Below, piece after piece: positions 22,512 through 33,917 of a DNA stretch of 64,000 nucleotides (positions are counted from its first letter, which is position 1; each line of letters begins with the position of its first letter). Both the position numbers and the translations under genes were made by a program. The DNA is taken from NCBI GenBank assembly GCA_947652605.1, contig OX393578.1:52831415-52895414 (forward strand), in the 5' to 3' direction. Source of the DNA: Elmis aenea (lineage: Eukaryota > Arthropoda > Insecta > Coleoptera > Elmidae). The notes below the pieces were generated by a model that was given only the letters and a program-made list of their open reading frames with translations, made no database searches and was not told the origin of the DNA.

Positions 22512-22890
22512 AAGCGTCTTTTTTTATTGCATGATCAATTGATTTCGACTATATATTTCATATTAACAATTAATAAGTACCTACATTTATTTGTTATAAA
22601 AAAGATGTTTTACAGTTATTATAGTACTGTACTTTGTTACAATTATTTATTTAAAATATTGCGAATTCCCATATTTATGAATGCATTTTGCGTACATTCC
22701 TTATAGTTTTATATGTAGCTATGGTGTAAGTAGTTAAAAAAGCGGTTTTTTATCTCATAATCAACTGATTTCAACTATATACTTCACATGAACAATTAGT
22801 AAATACATGTGTTTGTTACAAAAAAGATGTTTCATAACTTACTGTTAAGATATTGTATTTGTCACAATTTATTATTTAAAACATTTCAAA
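22512..22890 (+). repeat. Two-copy direct duplication, ~225-bp period
   Basis: 22512-22655 and 22737-22885 share the order: TTTTTTAT, ATGATCAATTGATTTC, ACTATATA, TTAACAATTA, GTTATAAAAAAGATGTTT, ATTTATTTAAAA. Divergence is about one base in six by eye. Non-coding. Confidence 0.6.
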
Positions 22891-23089
22891 ATTTGTGTAT
22901 TCGGTGTTCATTAAGGATTTGTTTGTTTGATGTTTATAATTTGTTAACTTTGTTAATTGATTAGTTGATTAAATGTTCAATTAATTATTCCGGGATGTGA
23001 TATAAATCAGTTATTTTGTAATTAACTCTTTTCTGCAATTTAATGTGAAGTTAAAATATGGGGTTGTTGTGATATTTTAATATTTAATA

Positions 23090-24060
23090 ATCCACCAAAC
23101 TATCAAGTTGCTAAGTAAATTGTGTGTAGCAAGAAGACGTTTATTTAACAAGTATAAAAATTGTGTCCACTTCAAAAATAATCAAAAATGGCTGCTTAAA
23201 TTTTACCCGAGCAACATGCTTGCCATGTTGCTATATTTTTCGCTTTCTACAAGCTTCCAAAAATTCTAAAATTAAACTATACTTAGTGCAATGGATGGAC
23301 GAAATCGTAAAAAAGTTGTTTGAACATTGTATTATATTAAATTAAGCGAAATTATCATTTTCTTGTTGACGTATACGTTACCTAAAACATGACGCGCCGG
23401 ATCGTAGAGAACTAATCAAGTGCATGTGCGTTTTCGTGTAGGTAAACATTCAACGCAAAATTTGTTTAGCAAGAAGAAAATTGATAGTTTAACAAGTTTA
23501 ACGATTGTGTGTGTCCACTTAAAAAATAATTAAAGATAGGTTACTTACATTTGACTCTAAGAACGGTCCGCGTTACTATTTTTTTCGCTTCGACAAGCAT
23601 TTATAACTATAATTAAACTATACTTAGTGGAATGGATGAAAATAGGCGTAAAGTAGTTGGTTAAAAATTGTGTTTATTAAATTCAAGCACAAAATGTGAT
23701 TGATGCATTACCACATGATGCGCTTTATCTATAGAGAAGTGATCTAAGTGCATTCATGTGTTAAATATTGTGTAGGTTATAATGTAATAAACATTTAAGG
23801 TAATTGTTGTTAATTTGTTTAACAAAAGGGACAATTAATAGTGTAATAAGTTTGGGAATTGTGTCTACTTTAAAAATAATCAAAGATTTTTTAAATTGAC
23901 TTGAAAAACGGCTTATTTAGCAAATTTTTTCGCTTCTGCGGCTATCCAAAAAATCTATAATCAAACTATACTTCTATACTTAGTGAAGTGGATGAGAAAA
24001 AGTGTAAAAAGAATGTGTTTAAAAGTTGTAAATGTATTTTTAAAATTTCAAACGTTCGAA
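23090..24060 (+). repeat. Three-copy tandem repeat, ~350-bp period
   Basis: Units beginning near 23110, 23465 and 23825 share, in order: AAGAAG or AAAAGG, GTGTCCACTT, AAAAATAATCAAA, TTTTTCGCTTC, CCAAAAATTCTA, ATTAAACTATACTTAGTG, ATGGATG. Copies are strongly diverged. No open frame is conserved across them. Confidence 0.6.
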
Positions 24061-24101
24061 AGTATAAGGATAAATATACCAAATAACGCCACGTAATCAT
24101 T

Positions 24102-24345
24102 AAGCCGTCGTGGCCTAGTTGCTCAGGTTTCTGCTTCGCATGTGAAGAGTCACATGTTCGAATCCAGTTGTCTCCAAGTGTAAAAAGTACACTTGGGGAC
24201 GGGGAGGTTTTACAAAAAGTTTTTTTAAATCGTCGGAGTCGGCACAAACGCCGACTCCGAGCGGGCGCCCATAACATGGTTGATAAGCACGTACCACCGG
24301 GATTCGAACCGAATCCGGCTGTACGCTGCCAGGGCCAGACTATAA
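24102..24345 (+). mobile_element. tRNA-derived SINE-like unit
   Basis: A pol III A box (TGGCCTAGTTGCTCAGG, 24111-24127) and B box (GTTCGAATCC, 24156-24165) lie at tRNA-like spacing. Downstream is a perfect 11-bp hairpin, TCGGAGTCGGC/GCCGACTCCGA (24233-24260), and a second B-box-like sequence on the opposite strand (24301-24310). No poly(A) or target duplication seen, so limits are approximate. Confidence 0.55.
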
Positions 24346-25138
24346 TAAACTATAGAATTACCAAGACACATACCACCCAGCCATGGGTTCCCGCGATTAA
24401 TTTAGTGTTTAACTTCGCATATAAGCATTATCGATTAGAGGTCAATAGATTAATTGACCGGTTTGATGACGCGACACATTCCTCAATCTTTTTGTCTCAC
24501 CAGTTCAGTTTGATATCAATTATCGGATGGAACAGAACAACACGACGGCTAATACATATCGTTATTCGTGTGTATAATTTTAATAGTTAATGTGCTAAAT
24601 GTGTTTGTATTAAAAACAAATTAAAATCTGTGGATGCATCAGTTCAAAAAGGTTTTGAAACGATTTTCTTACAATGCATGCCTTATTGTGTTCAATTACC
24701 CAATGGTTTTGTTTAAATTTTCAATGCTAAGAATGTAAACGTTCTTTCTATTGACGTTAATTGCATTAAATAAGTTTTAATACAATTTATGCATAATAGC
24801 TGAAAAATATTAGCAGTTTTACGTAAAACACGTTTGTTTCAGTAATTTTAGATATTCAGGAACATATAATCGGTCAATCATCCATTGAAGTTGTTTAAAC
24901 ATTTTGATTTAATGTTTAAATAGTTTAATTATACGTTGTACTAATGATAATTACAATCGAGGGAGTGTTCATTTTTCCTTGATGAAGCGATAATAGCGTT
25001 TGCGTTTCTTTGAAAGTACCTTATTGAGTTTCTTTTGGTGGCTATGCATCGTGTGCATATTATACTGATATTTAGATTTATCTGTTACAACTTTATAAAT
25101 CAGTTATTTCACTTCACAATCTATTTTTTAACTCTTAG

Positions 25139-25229
25139 ATGTTTGCTGTCCTGTCCGTTGACCACCCACCACACGGCAAAATCTCATCTGGATTACAGCT
25201 TCATATATCAATCAAACTTGAGGAAATAT
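25139..25229 (+). other. Candidate host-gene exon B
   Basis: A 91-base block lies between TTTTTTAACTCTTAG and GTAAGTGC. Two frames are open. One, entered after one base, ends at a codon boundary and is phase-compatible with exon A (which ends with two bases of a codon) and with exon C. The other starts with ATG at the acceptor and reads HPPHGKISSGLQLHI. Neither peptide is recognised. The tight 124-base gap to exon C is a typical insect intron length. Confidence 0.45.
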
Positions 25230-25353
25230 GTAAGTGCTTCTCTATTTATACAGACGTAATATTGATTACATTTATGATTAGCACTAAGCAAAAAAAAAAA
25301 AAAAAGGAACTGTTGGTTGGTGCATACATTTCGAAATTTCATCCTTGTTTCAG

Positions 25354-25377
25354 ATCTCCACTTCAACAGGAGTGAAG
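25354..25377 (+). other. Candidate host-gene exon C (may extend to 25404)
   Basis: Follows CATCCTTGTTTCAG and precedes GTAAAG (25378). An alternative donor GTATAC at 25405 would lengthen it to 51 bases. Reading ISTSTGVK continues exon B in phase. Short, so evidence rests on the splice signals and the neighbouring exon. Confidence 0.35.
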
Positions 25378-25554
25378 GTAAAGCAAGCTATCGAAGACAG
25401 TCTGGTATACTATTGTAATTTAATATTATCTTTTTGGTAGGTTATTGAAGTAATTCATTGAACATAAATGAATGTTAATAAAACATTCAGTTTTGTTTAA
25501 AATGTGCAATAACGACTTTACTGTTACTTCAATATTTAAATAATTTTATTTAGG

Positions 25555-25870
25555 CACCTTCTCTACTGTATTAAATTATTTATGTTTCCTCTACTGTAGT
25601 AAATTATTTATCTCTTCCTACTGTAATATTATAACAATGTAATGTTATATTCTTAAAACCCTTTATTAATTCAAATATATTGCAACCATTGCTGGGGCTA
25701 TAAATTCTTTCTTTACTGTATAAAATTATTTCTATCCTCTGCCTTTATTAAATTATTTCTTTCCTCTACTGTATTAAATTATTTCGTTCCTCTACTGTAG
25801 TATTGTATATTATAACAATGTAATGTTATATTTTTAAAACCCTTTATTATAATTAATATTACATTTGTAA
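25555..25870 (+). repeat. Diverged outlying 26-bp repeat units
   Basis: Scattered copies of CTACTGTATTAAATTATTT with a duplicated CAATGTAATGTTATAT...AAACCCTTTATT block (25637 and 25816). They belong to the array at 26330-27180. Confidence 0.55.
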
Positions 25871-26329
25871 TAAACATTTCCAAATTGTATTTAAACTACT
25901 CAGCAGCCCAATTTATTTAAATAATTACAATACAGTAGGTTATTTAAATAATGTAAGCTACTGCATAGATTATTTAAATAACCTACTGCAGTTAAAGTTT
26001 GGGTGTTATTTAATTGTATCATAATTATAAGTATGCTCAAAAGTTGTAATTTAATTACGTGTATAATAACATTTATTGGGATATTAAAAACATTGCCAAA
26101 TAATGTGTTTTTATTTTAACGTACACAATAGGCAACTCTCAATTCATAAATGCAGAGCTGCATGTCCAAAATACAAAAAAACATTACCATAGACAAAATA
26201 CAGGAACTCCATAGACAAAATACAGGAAACTGCATTACCATTAGGCTGTAACCTCCTTTAATTTCTGTGATTCTGATACAAAATCGCCATCGAAAACTCA
26301 ACAAATTAAAGACCAGAATTTCCTATTAT
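25871..26329. other. Spacer between repeat blocks
   Basis: 25910-25990 has ATTATTTAAATAA palindromes like those of the large array. 26116-26304 is non-repetitive, with no recognised coding sequence. Confidence 0.35.
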
Positions 26330-27180
26330 TTATCTCTCTTATTACATTATTTGTTTCCTTTATTGTATTAAATTATTTATCTTCTTCACTTTTTTACTGT
26401 CTTAAATTATTTAACTTCTTAACTGGTATTAAATTATTAAACTTCTTTAGTGTATTAAATTATTTAACTTCTGTACTGTATTAAATTACTTAACTTCTGT
26501 ACTGTATTAAATTACTTAACTTCTGTACTGTATTAAATTACTTAACTTCTGTACTGTATTAAATTACTTAACTTCTGTACTGTATTAAATTACTTAACTT
26601 CTGTACTGTATTAAATTACTTAACTTCTGTACTGTATTAAATTATTTAGCTTCTTTACTGTATTAAATTACTTATCTTCTTTACTGTATTAAATTATTTA
26701 GCTTCTCTACTGTATTACATTAAATTATTTAACTTCTTTACTGAATTAAATTATTTCGCTTCTTAACTTCTTTACTGTATTAAATTACTTAGCTTCTTTA
26801 CTGTATTAAATTACTTAGCTTCTTTACTGTATTAAATTACTTAGCTTCTTTACTGTATTAAATTACTTAGCTTCTTTACTGTATTAAATTATTTAACTTC
26901 TTTACTGTATTAAATTATTTAACTTCTTTACTGTATTAAATTACTTAGCTTCTTTACTGTATTAAATTACTTAGCTTCTTTACTGTATTAAATTATTTAA
27001 CTTCTTTACTGTATTAAATTATTTAACTTCTTTACTGTATTAAATTATTTAACTTCTGTACTGTATTAAATTATTTAACTTCTGTACTGTATTACATTAT
27101 TAATTTCCTTTACTGTATTAAATTACTTAACTTCTTTACTGTATTAAATTATTTAACTTCTCAACTGTATTAGTTTAATA
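26330..27180 (+). repeat. 26-bp satellite array 1 (~32 units)
   Basis: Unit approximately CTTCTTTACTGTATTAAATT plus ATTTAA (26 bp). An inner run of near-identical ACTTCTGTACTG-type units lies at 26465-26640 and CTTCTTTACTG-type units at 26770-27060. This is local homogenisation into subfamilies. Non-coding. Confidence 0.85.
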
Positions 27181-27404
27181 ATTACCTAGTCTTCTGTATT
27201 ATTATAATAATGTAGTCATATATTTTTTAAATCCTTTATAATAATAATTACATAATTTACAATTGTATTTAAACTACTTCAGCACCCTTAATCCCTCCTG
27301 TGTCCTCCAGTTCCTCTTAATCCCTCCTGCTGGGGATACATTATGCATCATCTTTATCTGTAACAATGAGAGTAGGTCTGTACTATAATTAAATAATAAT
27401 CTGC
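27181..27404. other. Spacer between the two arrays
   Basis: Contains CCTCCTGTGTCCTCC and TCCCTCCTGC-type GC-richer sequence at 27290-27340, with no gene recognised. Confidence 0.35.
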
Positions 27405-30400
27405 AGGTGTGGATTATTTAAATAATACACCTGTGTGGATTATTTAAATAATACACCTTAGTGGATTATTTAAATAATACACCTTAGTGGATTATTTAAA
27501 TAATACACCTTAGTGGATTATTTAAATAATACACCTTAGTGGATTATTTAAATAATACACCTTAGTGGATTATTTAAATAATACACCTTAGTAGATTATT
27601 AAAATAATTCACCTTAGTAGATTATTAAAATAATTCACCTTAGTAGATTATTAAAATAATTTACCTTAGTAGATTATTGAAATAATCCACTAAGGTGTAT
27701 TATTTAAATAATACACCTTAGTAGACTATTGAAATAATACACTTTAGTAGATTATTGATATAATACACTTTAGTAGATTATTGATATAATACACTTTAGT
27801 AGATTATTGAAATAATACACCTTAGTAGATTATTGAAATAATACACCTTAGTAGATTATTTAAATAATACACCTTAGTAGATTATTAAAATAATTTACCT
27901 TAGTGTATTATTTAAATAATACACCTAAGGTGTATTATTTAAATAATACACTTTAGTAGATTATTTAAATAATACACCTTAGTAGATTATTTAAATAATA
28001 CACCTTAGTAGATTATTTAAATAATACACTTTAGTAGATTATTTAAATAATACACCTTAGTAGATTATTTAAATAATACACCTTAGTAGATTATTTAAAT
28101 AATACACCTTAGTAGATTATTAAAATAATACACCTTAGTAGATTATTTAAATAATACACCTTAGTAGATTATTAAAATAATACACCTTAGTAGATTATTA
28201 AAATAATACACTTTAGTAGATTATTTAAATAATACACCTTAGTAGATTATTTAAATAATACACCTTAGTAGATTATTTAAATAATACACCTTAGTAGATT
28301 ATTTAAATAATACACCTTAGTAGATTATTTAAATAATACACCTTAGTAGATTATTTAAATAATACACCTTAGTAGATTATTTAAATAATTCACCTTAGTA
28401 GATTATTAAAATAATTCACCTTAGTAGATTATTAAAATAATTCACCTTAGTAGATTATTAAAATAATTTACCTTAGTAGATTATTGAAATAATCCACTAA
28501 GGTGTATTATTTAAATAATACACCTTAGTAGACTATTGAAATAATACACTTTAGTAGACTATTGAAATAATACACTTTAGTAGATTATTGATATAATACA
28601 CTTTAGTAGATTATTGAAATAATACACCTTAGTAGATTATTGAAATAATACACCTTAGTAGATTATTAAAATAATACACCTTAGTAGATTATTTAAATAA
28701 TACACCTTAGTAGATTATTTAAATAATTCACCTTAGTAGATTATTAAAATAATTCACCTTAGTGTATTATTTAAATAATACACCTTAGTAGATTATTTAA
28801 ATAATACACCTTAGTAGATTATTTAAATAATACACCTTAGTAGATTATTTAAATAATACACCTTAGTAGATTATTTAAATAATACACTTTAGTAGATTAT
28901 TTAAATAATACACCTTAGTAGATTATTTAAATAATACACCTTAGTAGATTATTTAAATAATACACCTTAGTAGATTATTTAAATAATACACCCGTAGATT
29001 ATTTAAATAATACACCTTAGTAGATTATTTAAATAATACACCTTAGTAGATTATTTAAATAATACACCTTAGTAGATTATTTAAATAATACACCTTAGTA
29101 GACTATTGAAATAATACACTTTAGTATGTTATTTAAATAATACACTTAAGTAGATTATTTAAATAATACACTTTAGTAGATTATTTAAATAATACACTTT
29201 AGTAGATTATTTAAATAATACACTTTAGTGGATTATTTAAATAATCCACTTTAGTGGATTATTTAAATAATACACTTTAGTGTATTATTTAAATAATTCA
29301 CCTTAGTAGATTATTGAAATAATACACTTCAGTAGATTATTGAAATTATACACTTCAGTAGATTATTGAAATTATACACTTCAGTAGATTATTGAAATAA
29401 TACACTTCAGTAGATTATTGAAATTATACACTTAAGTATATTATTGAATACACTTAAGTATATTATTTAAATAACCTTAGTAGATTAATAAAATAATACA
29501 CCTTAGTAGATTAATAAAATAATACACCTTAGTAGATTAATAAAATAATACACCTTAGTAGATTATTTAAATAAACAGCTTAGTAGATTATTTAAATAAT
29601 ACACCTTAGTAGATTATTTAAATAATACACCTTAGTAGATTATTTAAATAATACACCTTAGTACATTATTGAATACACTTTAGTAGATTATTTAAATAAT
29701 ACACCTTAGTACATTATTGAATACACTTTAGTGGATTATTTAAATAATTCACCTTAGTAGATTATTGAAATTATACACTTAAGTATATTATTGAATACAC
29801 TTAAGTATATTATTTAAATAATACACCTTAGTAGATTAATAAAATAATACACCTTAGTAGATTATTTAAATAAAAAGCTTAGTAGATTATTTAAATAATA
29901 CACCTTAGTAGATTATTTAAATAATACACCTTAGTAGATTATTTAAATAAAAAGCTTAGTAGATTATTTAAATAATACACCTTAGTAGATTATTTAAATA
30001 ATACACCTTAGTAGATTATTTAAATAATACACCTTAGTAGATTATTTAAATAATACACCTTAGTAGATTATTTAAATAATACACCTTAGTAGATTATTTA
30101 AATAATACACTTTAGTAGATTATTTAAATAATACACCTTAGTAGATTATTTAAATAATACACCTTAGTAGATTATTTAAATAATACACCTTAGTAGATTA
30201 TTTAAATAATACACCTTAGTAGATTATTTAAATAATACACCTTAGTAGATTATTTGATTATTTAAATAATACACCTTAGTAGATTATTTAAATAATACAC
30301 CTTAGTAGATTATTTAAGTAATACACCTTAGTAGATTATTTAAATAATACACCTTAGTAGATTATTTAAATAATACACCTTAGTAGATTAGTAGACTATT

Positions 30401-31318
30401 GAAATAATCCACTAAGTTGTATTATTTAAATAATACACCTTAGTAGACTATTGAAATAATACACTTTAGTAGACTATTGAAATAATACACTTTAGTAGAC
30501 TATTGAAATAATACACTTTAGTAGATTTTTTAAATAATACACTTTAGTAGATTGTTTAAATAATACACCTTAGTAGATTATTTAAATAATACACCTTAGT
30601 AGATTATTTAAATAATACACCTTAGTAGATTATTTAAATAGTACACCTTAGTAGATTGTTTAAATAATACACCTTTAATGGATTATTTAAATAATACACC
30701 TTAGTAGATTATTTAAATAATACACCTTAGTAGATTATTTAAATAATACACTTTAGTATATTATTTAAATAATTCACCTTAGTAGATTATTTAAATAATA
30801 CACAGTAGATTATTTAAATAATACAACATAGTAGATTATTTAAATAATACACCTTAGTAGATTATTTAAATAATACACTTTAGTATATTATTTAAATAAT
30901 TCACCTTAGTAGATTATTTAAATAATTCACCTTAGTAGATTATTTAAATAATACACAGTAGATTATTTAAATAATACAACATAGTAGTTTATTTAAATAA
31001 TACACCTTAGTAGATTGTTTAAATAATACACTTTAGTATATTATTTAAATAATACACTTTAGTATATTATTTAAATAATTCACCTTAGTAGATTATTTAA
31101 ATAATACACAGTAGATTATTTAAATAATACAACATAGTAGTTTATTTAAATAATACACTTTAGTATATTATTTAAATAATTCACCTTAGTAGATTATTTA
31201 AATAATACACAGTAGATTATTTAAATAATACAACATAGTAGTTTATTTAAATAATACACTTTAGTATATTATTTAAATAATTCACCTTAGTAGATTATTT
31301 AAATAATACACCTTAGTA
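27405..31318. repeat. 26-bp palindromic satellite array 2 (~150 units)
   Basis: Unit ACCTTAGTAGATTATTTAAA plus TAATAC (26 bp), each with the 14-bp perfect palindrome ATTATTTAAATAAT. Variants (TTGAAATAAT, TTAAAATAATTC, TTTGATATAAT) are ordered. The block around GAAATAATCCACTAAGGTG recurs at 27687 and 28494, about 807 bp (31 units) apart, and in altered form at 30409. From 30745 to 31310 a larger unit with CACAGTAGATT and CAACATAGTAG repeats about four times. No genes. Confidence 0.95.
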
Positions 31319-31319
31319 A

Positions 31320-31620
31320 TGAATATTAGCCGTGCAAAATGGAATTTCTTAAAACTAAAGCAAATGGCCTCAAATATCTTATACACGTAATTTATGGCCC
31401 TATTAATGATTATTAGCCCTCAAATACGATTTTTAATTTTTGGCCAAAAATGGGAAAAGTACAAAGGCTTTTGCACTTTTTTGGACAAAAAAAATCGATT
31501 TTCTTAAAACTGCAGCAGATGGCCTCAAACTTCTTATACACGTTATTTATAGCCCTATTAAGGATTATTGGCACTCAAATACGATTTTCAATTTTTCGTT
31601 TTGAAAACAAATATTTATTT
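31320..31620 (-). repeat. ~155-bp satellite, inverted, two units
   Basis: The complement carries CGTGTATAAGAAGTTTGAGG, GCAGTTTTAAG and TAAATTACGTGTATAAG landmarks of the 4555-5790 satellite. It directly abuts the large 26-bp array. Confidence 0.6.
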
Positions 31621-32948
31621 AACTGTTTTTAATGTGGGTACATATACAAATGTACTTATTGTAATATGCATGAAATATCTATAAACTAAATACACAAATG
31701 TTCGAGTTTGCAATTGGACACGTATTCCACAATTTTTATTGTTTTTTACGTGTACTAATGTTACAAGGATTTTTTTTTTAAATTCTAAAATTTTAGAAGA
31801 AGGAACACAATTCAAAGTAGTCAGACTTCAAGAGTAAAATTCGTTCAAAAATAATCATGGTATTAAACAAAACGTAGGATGATGTTAACATTCATCCAAA
31901 CATAATTTAAAATTAGCATGCATTAAAAAGTACACAGATACAGCCATAAATTTAAGATTCTTACACCAAACTCATTTGTTATTTTCTTTCCATTAAAAAA
32001 CTTTTAAACGATCCGTTGGAGCTTGGTAACTCGATATGTGTGTGGCTCTATATAATTAAGCAATTAAAGGAGTCACATTCACACGTAAACAAATTTCAGC
32101 GGTAATTTTTCAAGACGAAAATAGCTCATTTTTAATTAACAAAGGCCTTACGCGCCAGTACACACGTGTTTTGGTTTCGAAAATTCCGTACAATAAATAA
32201 AAGTCTGAACGAGAAATTCACGAACACGTTCAAAATAAACCATAATTAGGGTTGGCAGAGATTATAAATATATATATTCTTAGGAAAACCTGAAAACATA
32301 ATTAAGTGGCGAGACGTGCCTTAGCAGAGATTGCGGATTCTGATTAATTCAAATTTTATTGTACGTATTTTAAGTGCAATTTAACAAGGCCTCCTTGCAT
32401 AAAATTGTATCCGAAAAAGTGCAGCAGACGACAATGGCCGACGATGAAGGAAATTGTGAACCGTGAAATCAGCACACCCTTTTTGGTCATTATTGTTCGG
32501 ATGAAAACTTGCATAATAGCGGTTTTCGCGAGGCAATTTTTTTACCTATGAAACGAGAGTTGCATTCAACTGGTGGTAATAGCATGCTTGGGATTATTTA
32601 GCGCAGAAAGGAACCACGCATTCGAACACTAAGGACAAAAAAGAATGCCACAGAATGTGCCGAAATTCAAGGCGACCGATTATCTGCCAGACTGTGACCG
32701 ACACAGCTGAGGCGAAAGCTCAGGTGCCGAATATACCTGCTTATACATACTTAAACAGTAAAATATTATATGTCGTGTTACTTGTGCACCATGGACGGAC
32801 AGTCTGGATGCCACTACGAATTGAATACAATACTTTTCCCATTTAATATGAACATTTTCTAATAGCGATTTGAACGATCTAATTGTTTGATTTTATCCAG
32901 AAAAGTGCTGATTATAAGGTGCTTAGGTGTCCACCTTTCCTTTATATA
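31621..32948. other. No recognised gene
   Basis: AT-rich, with slightly higher GC at 32400-32830. ORFs up to 66 codons carry no known motif. A block from 32602 after GATTATTTAG to CTCAG at 32728 before GTGCCG is exon-like only weakly. Confidence 0.3.
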
Positions 32949-32950
32949 TA

Positions 32951-33236
32951 CAGGGTGTCCCAAATTCGAGTAAATGCATGGGGATCTCGCTTATCTTAAG
33001 AGCTACGAGGTCGGTTAAATCAGGACAAAGTTGCTAAATTCGATGCTTATTGATAATCTAAAGAGAAATTGGAAAGATCTCAAACGGTATCCGAGAAAAT
33101 CAGGAAAAACTGGAAAGTCCATTTTTGAAAATCGTTTATAACTCCTTTGGAGTTTGAAATATTTTAAATGTGTAAAAAAGTTGCCCAAGCAACTTTTTAA
33201 GCCGAATCGGATGGTGGTCACAAATGTTTCCTAGGT
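32951..33236. mobile_element. Left part of TIR element, CAGGGTGTCCCAAATTCGAG family
   Basis: The terminus at 32951 follows TA. The first ~100 bases match the complement of the window end (63900-64000), with CATGGGGATCTCGCTTATC about 30 bases in and AAGAGCTACGAGGTCGG after it. No right partner found nearby; the limit at 33236 is approximate. Confidence 0.6.
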
Positions 33237-33592
33237 CGATTCGTTTTTGTTTTTAGACAACCAACTTTGTTTTTTCTTATGGGCAGCATATCGCGTTTTT
33301 CTTCGTTATTAAAGTTCATTTTTACGACTAACAGGCCTTCAAAACTTTTAGTTTGTTGATCGGTTGTCATGGAAACAACATAAACTACAATGACCGGCCA
33401 ACCTGATTTATAATGGTTATTGTTTAAAACGTATTTTTTGAAATTTGACAAAAGAAAAAGTAAAATACCATCTGTGATACATCAATGGATTCAGAAAAAT
33501 AAAAGCTATTTGATTATGTAAATAGCAAAAATTGCGCCCATAAGAAAAAATAAAGTTGGTTGTCATAAAACAAAAACGAATCAATCTAGAAA
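33230..33592. repeat. Inverted repeat with ~60-bp arms
   Basis: 33230-33287 and 33535-33592 share, inverted, TTCGTTTTTGTTTT, AGACAACCAACTTT and TTTTCTTATGGGC, separated by ~250 bp. It may be the core of another foldback element. Confidence 0.6.
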
Positions 33593-33595
33593 AAA

Positions 33596-33870
33596 TCAGG
33601 TTCACCCATTTTTTTCTTTAGTTTTGATTTTAGACAAATGAAATTTTTAACATGTGATATGTGCAAAAACCGGATTTTCTGAACAGATGTGCACTTTCGT
33701 TTCACTTCCGGTTTCGAAGGAAACTTTGTTATTTCAAAGGGAACACCCTGTATATTTTTACATTTTTGGAAAGAGGAAGAAATTTTGAATACAACTACAC
33801 TATTTAAGTAAATTTTTATAAACTCAAATAATTTTTGGACAAATATTAAGTGGGCCGTGACCTGCATAAA
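33596..33870 (-). mobile_element. Dispersed repeat containing an internal TACAGGGTGTTC
   Basis: The complement matches 49976-50270 through both flanks of an internal TACAGGGTGTTC, including ACCGGAAGTGAAACG and GTCCAAAAATTATT. The similar translations in the two places follow from DNA repetition rather than evidence of coding. Confidence 0.55.
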
Positions 33871-33917
33871 TTGAATATTAATATGTCAATAAGTCAATAA
33901 GTTTGTTAATTTTAATT

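Noticed and set aside
24115..24297. Overlapping ORFs on both strands in the SINE-like unit
   Set aside because: They arise from the GC-richer hairpin and tRNA-like head; no coding family recognised.
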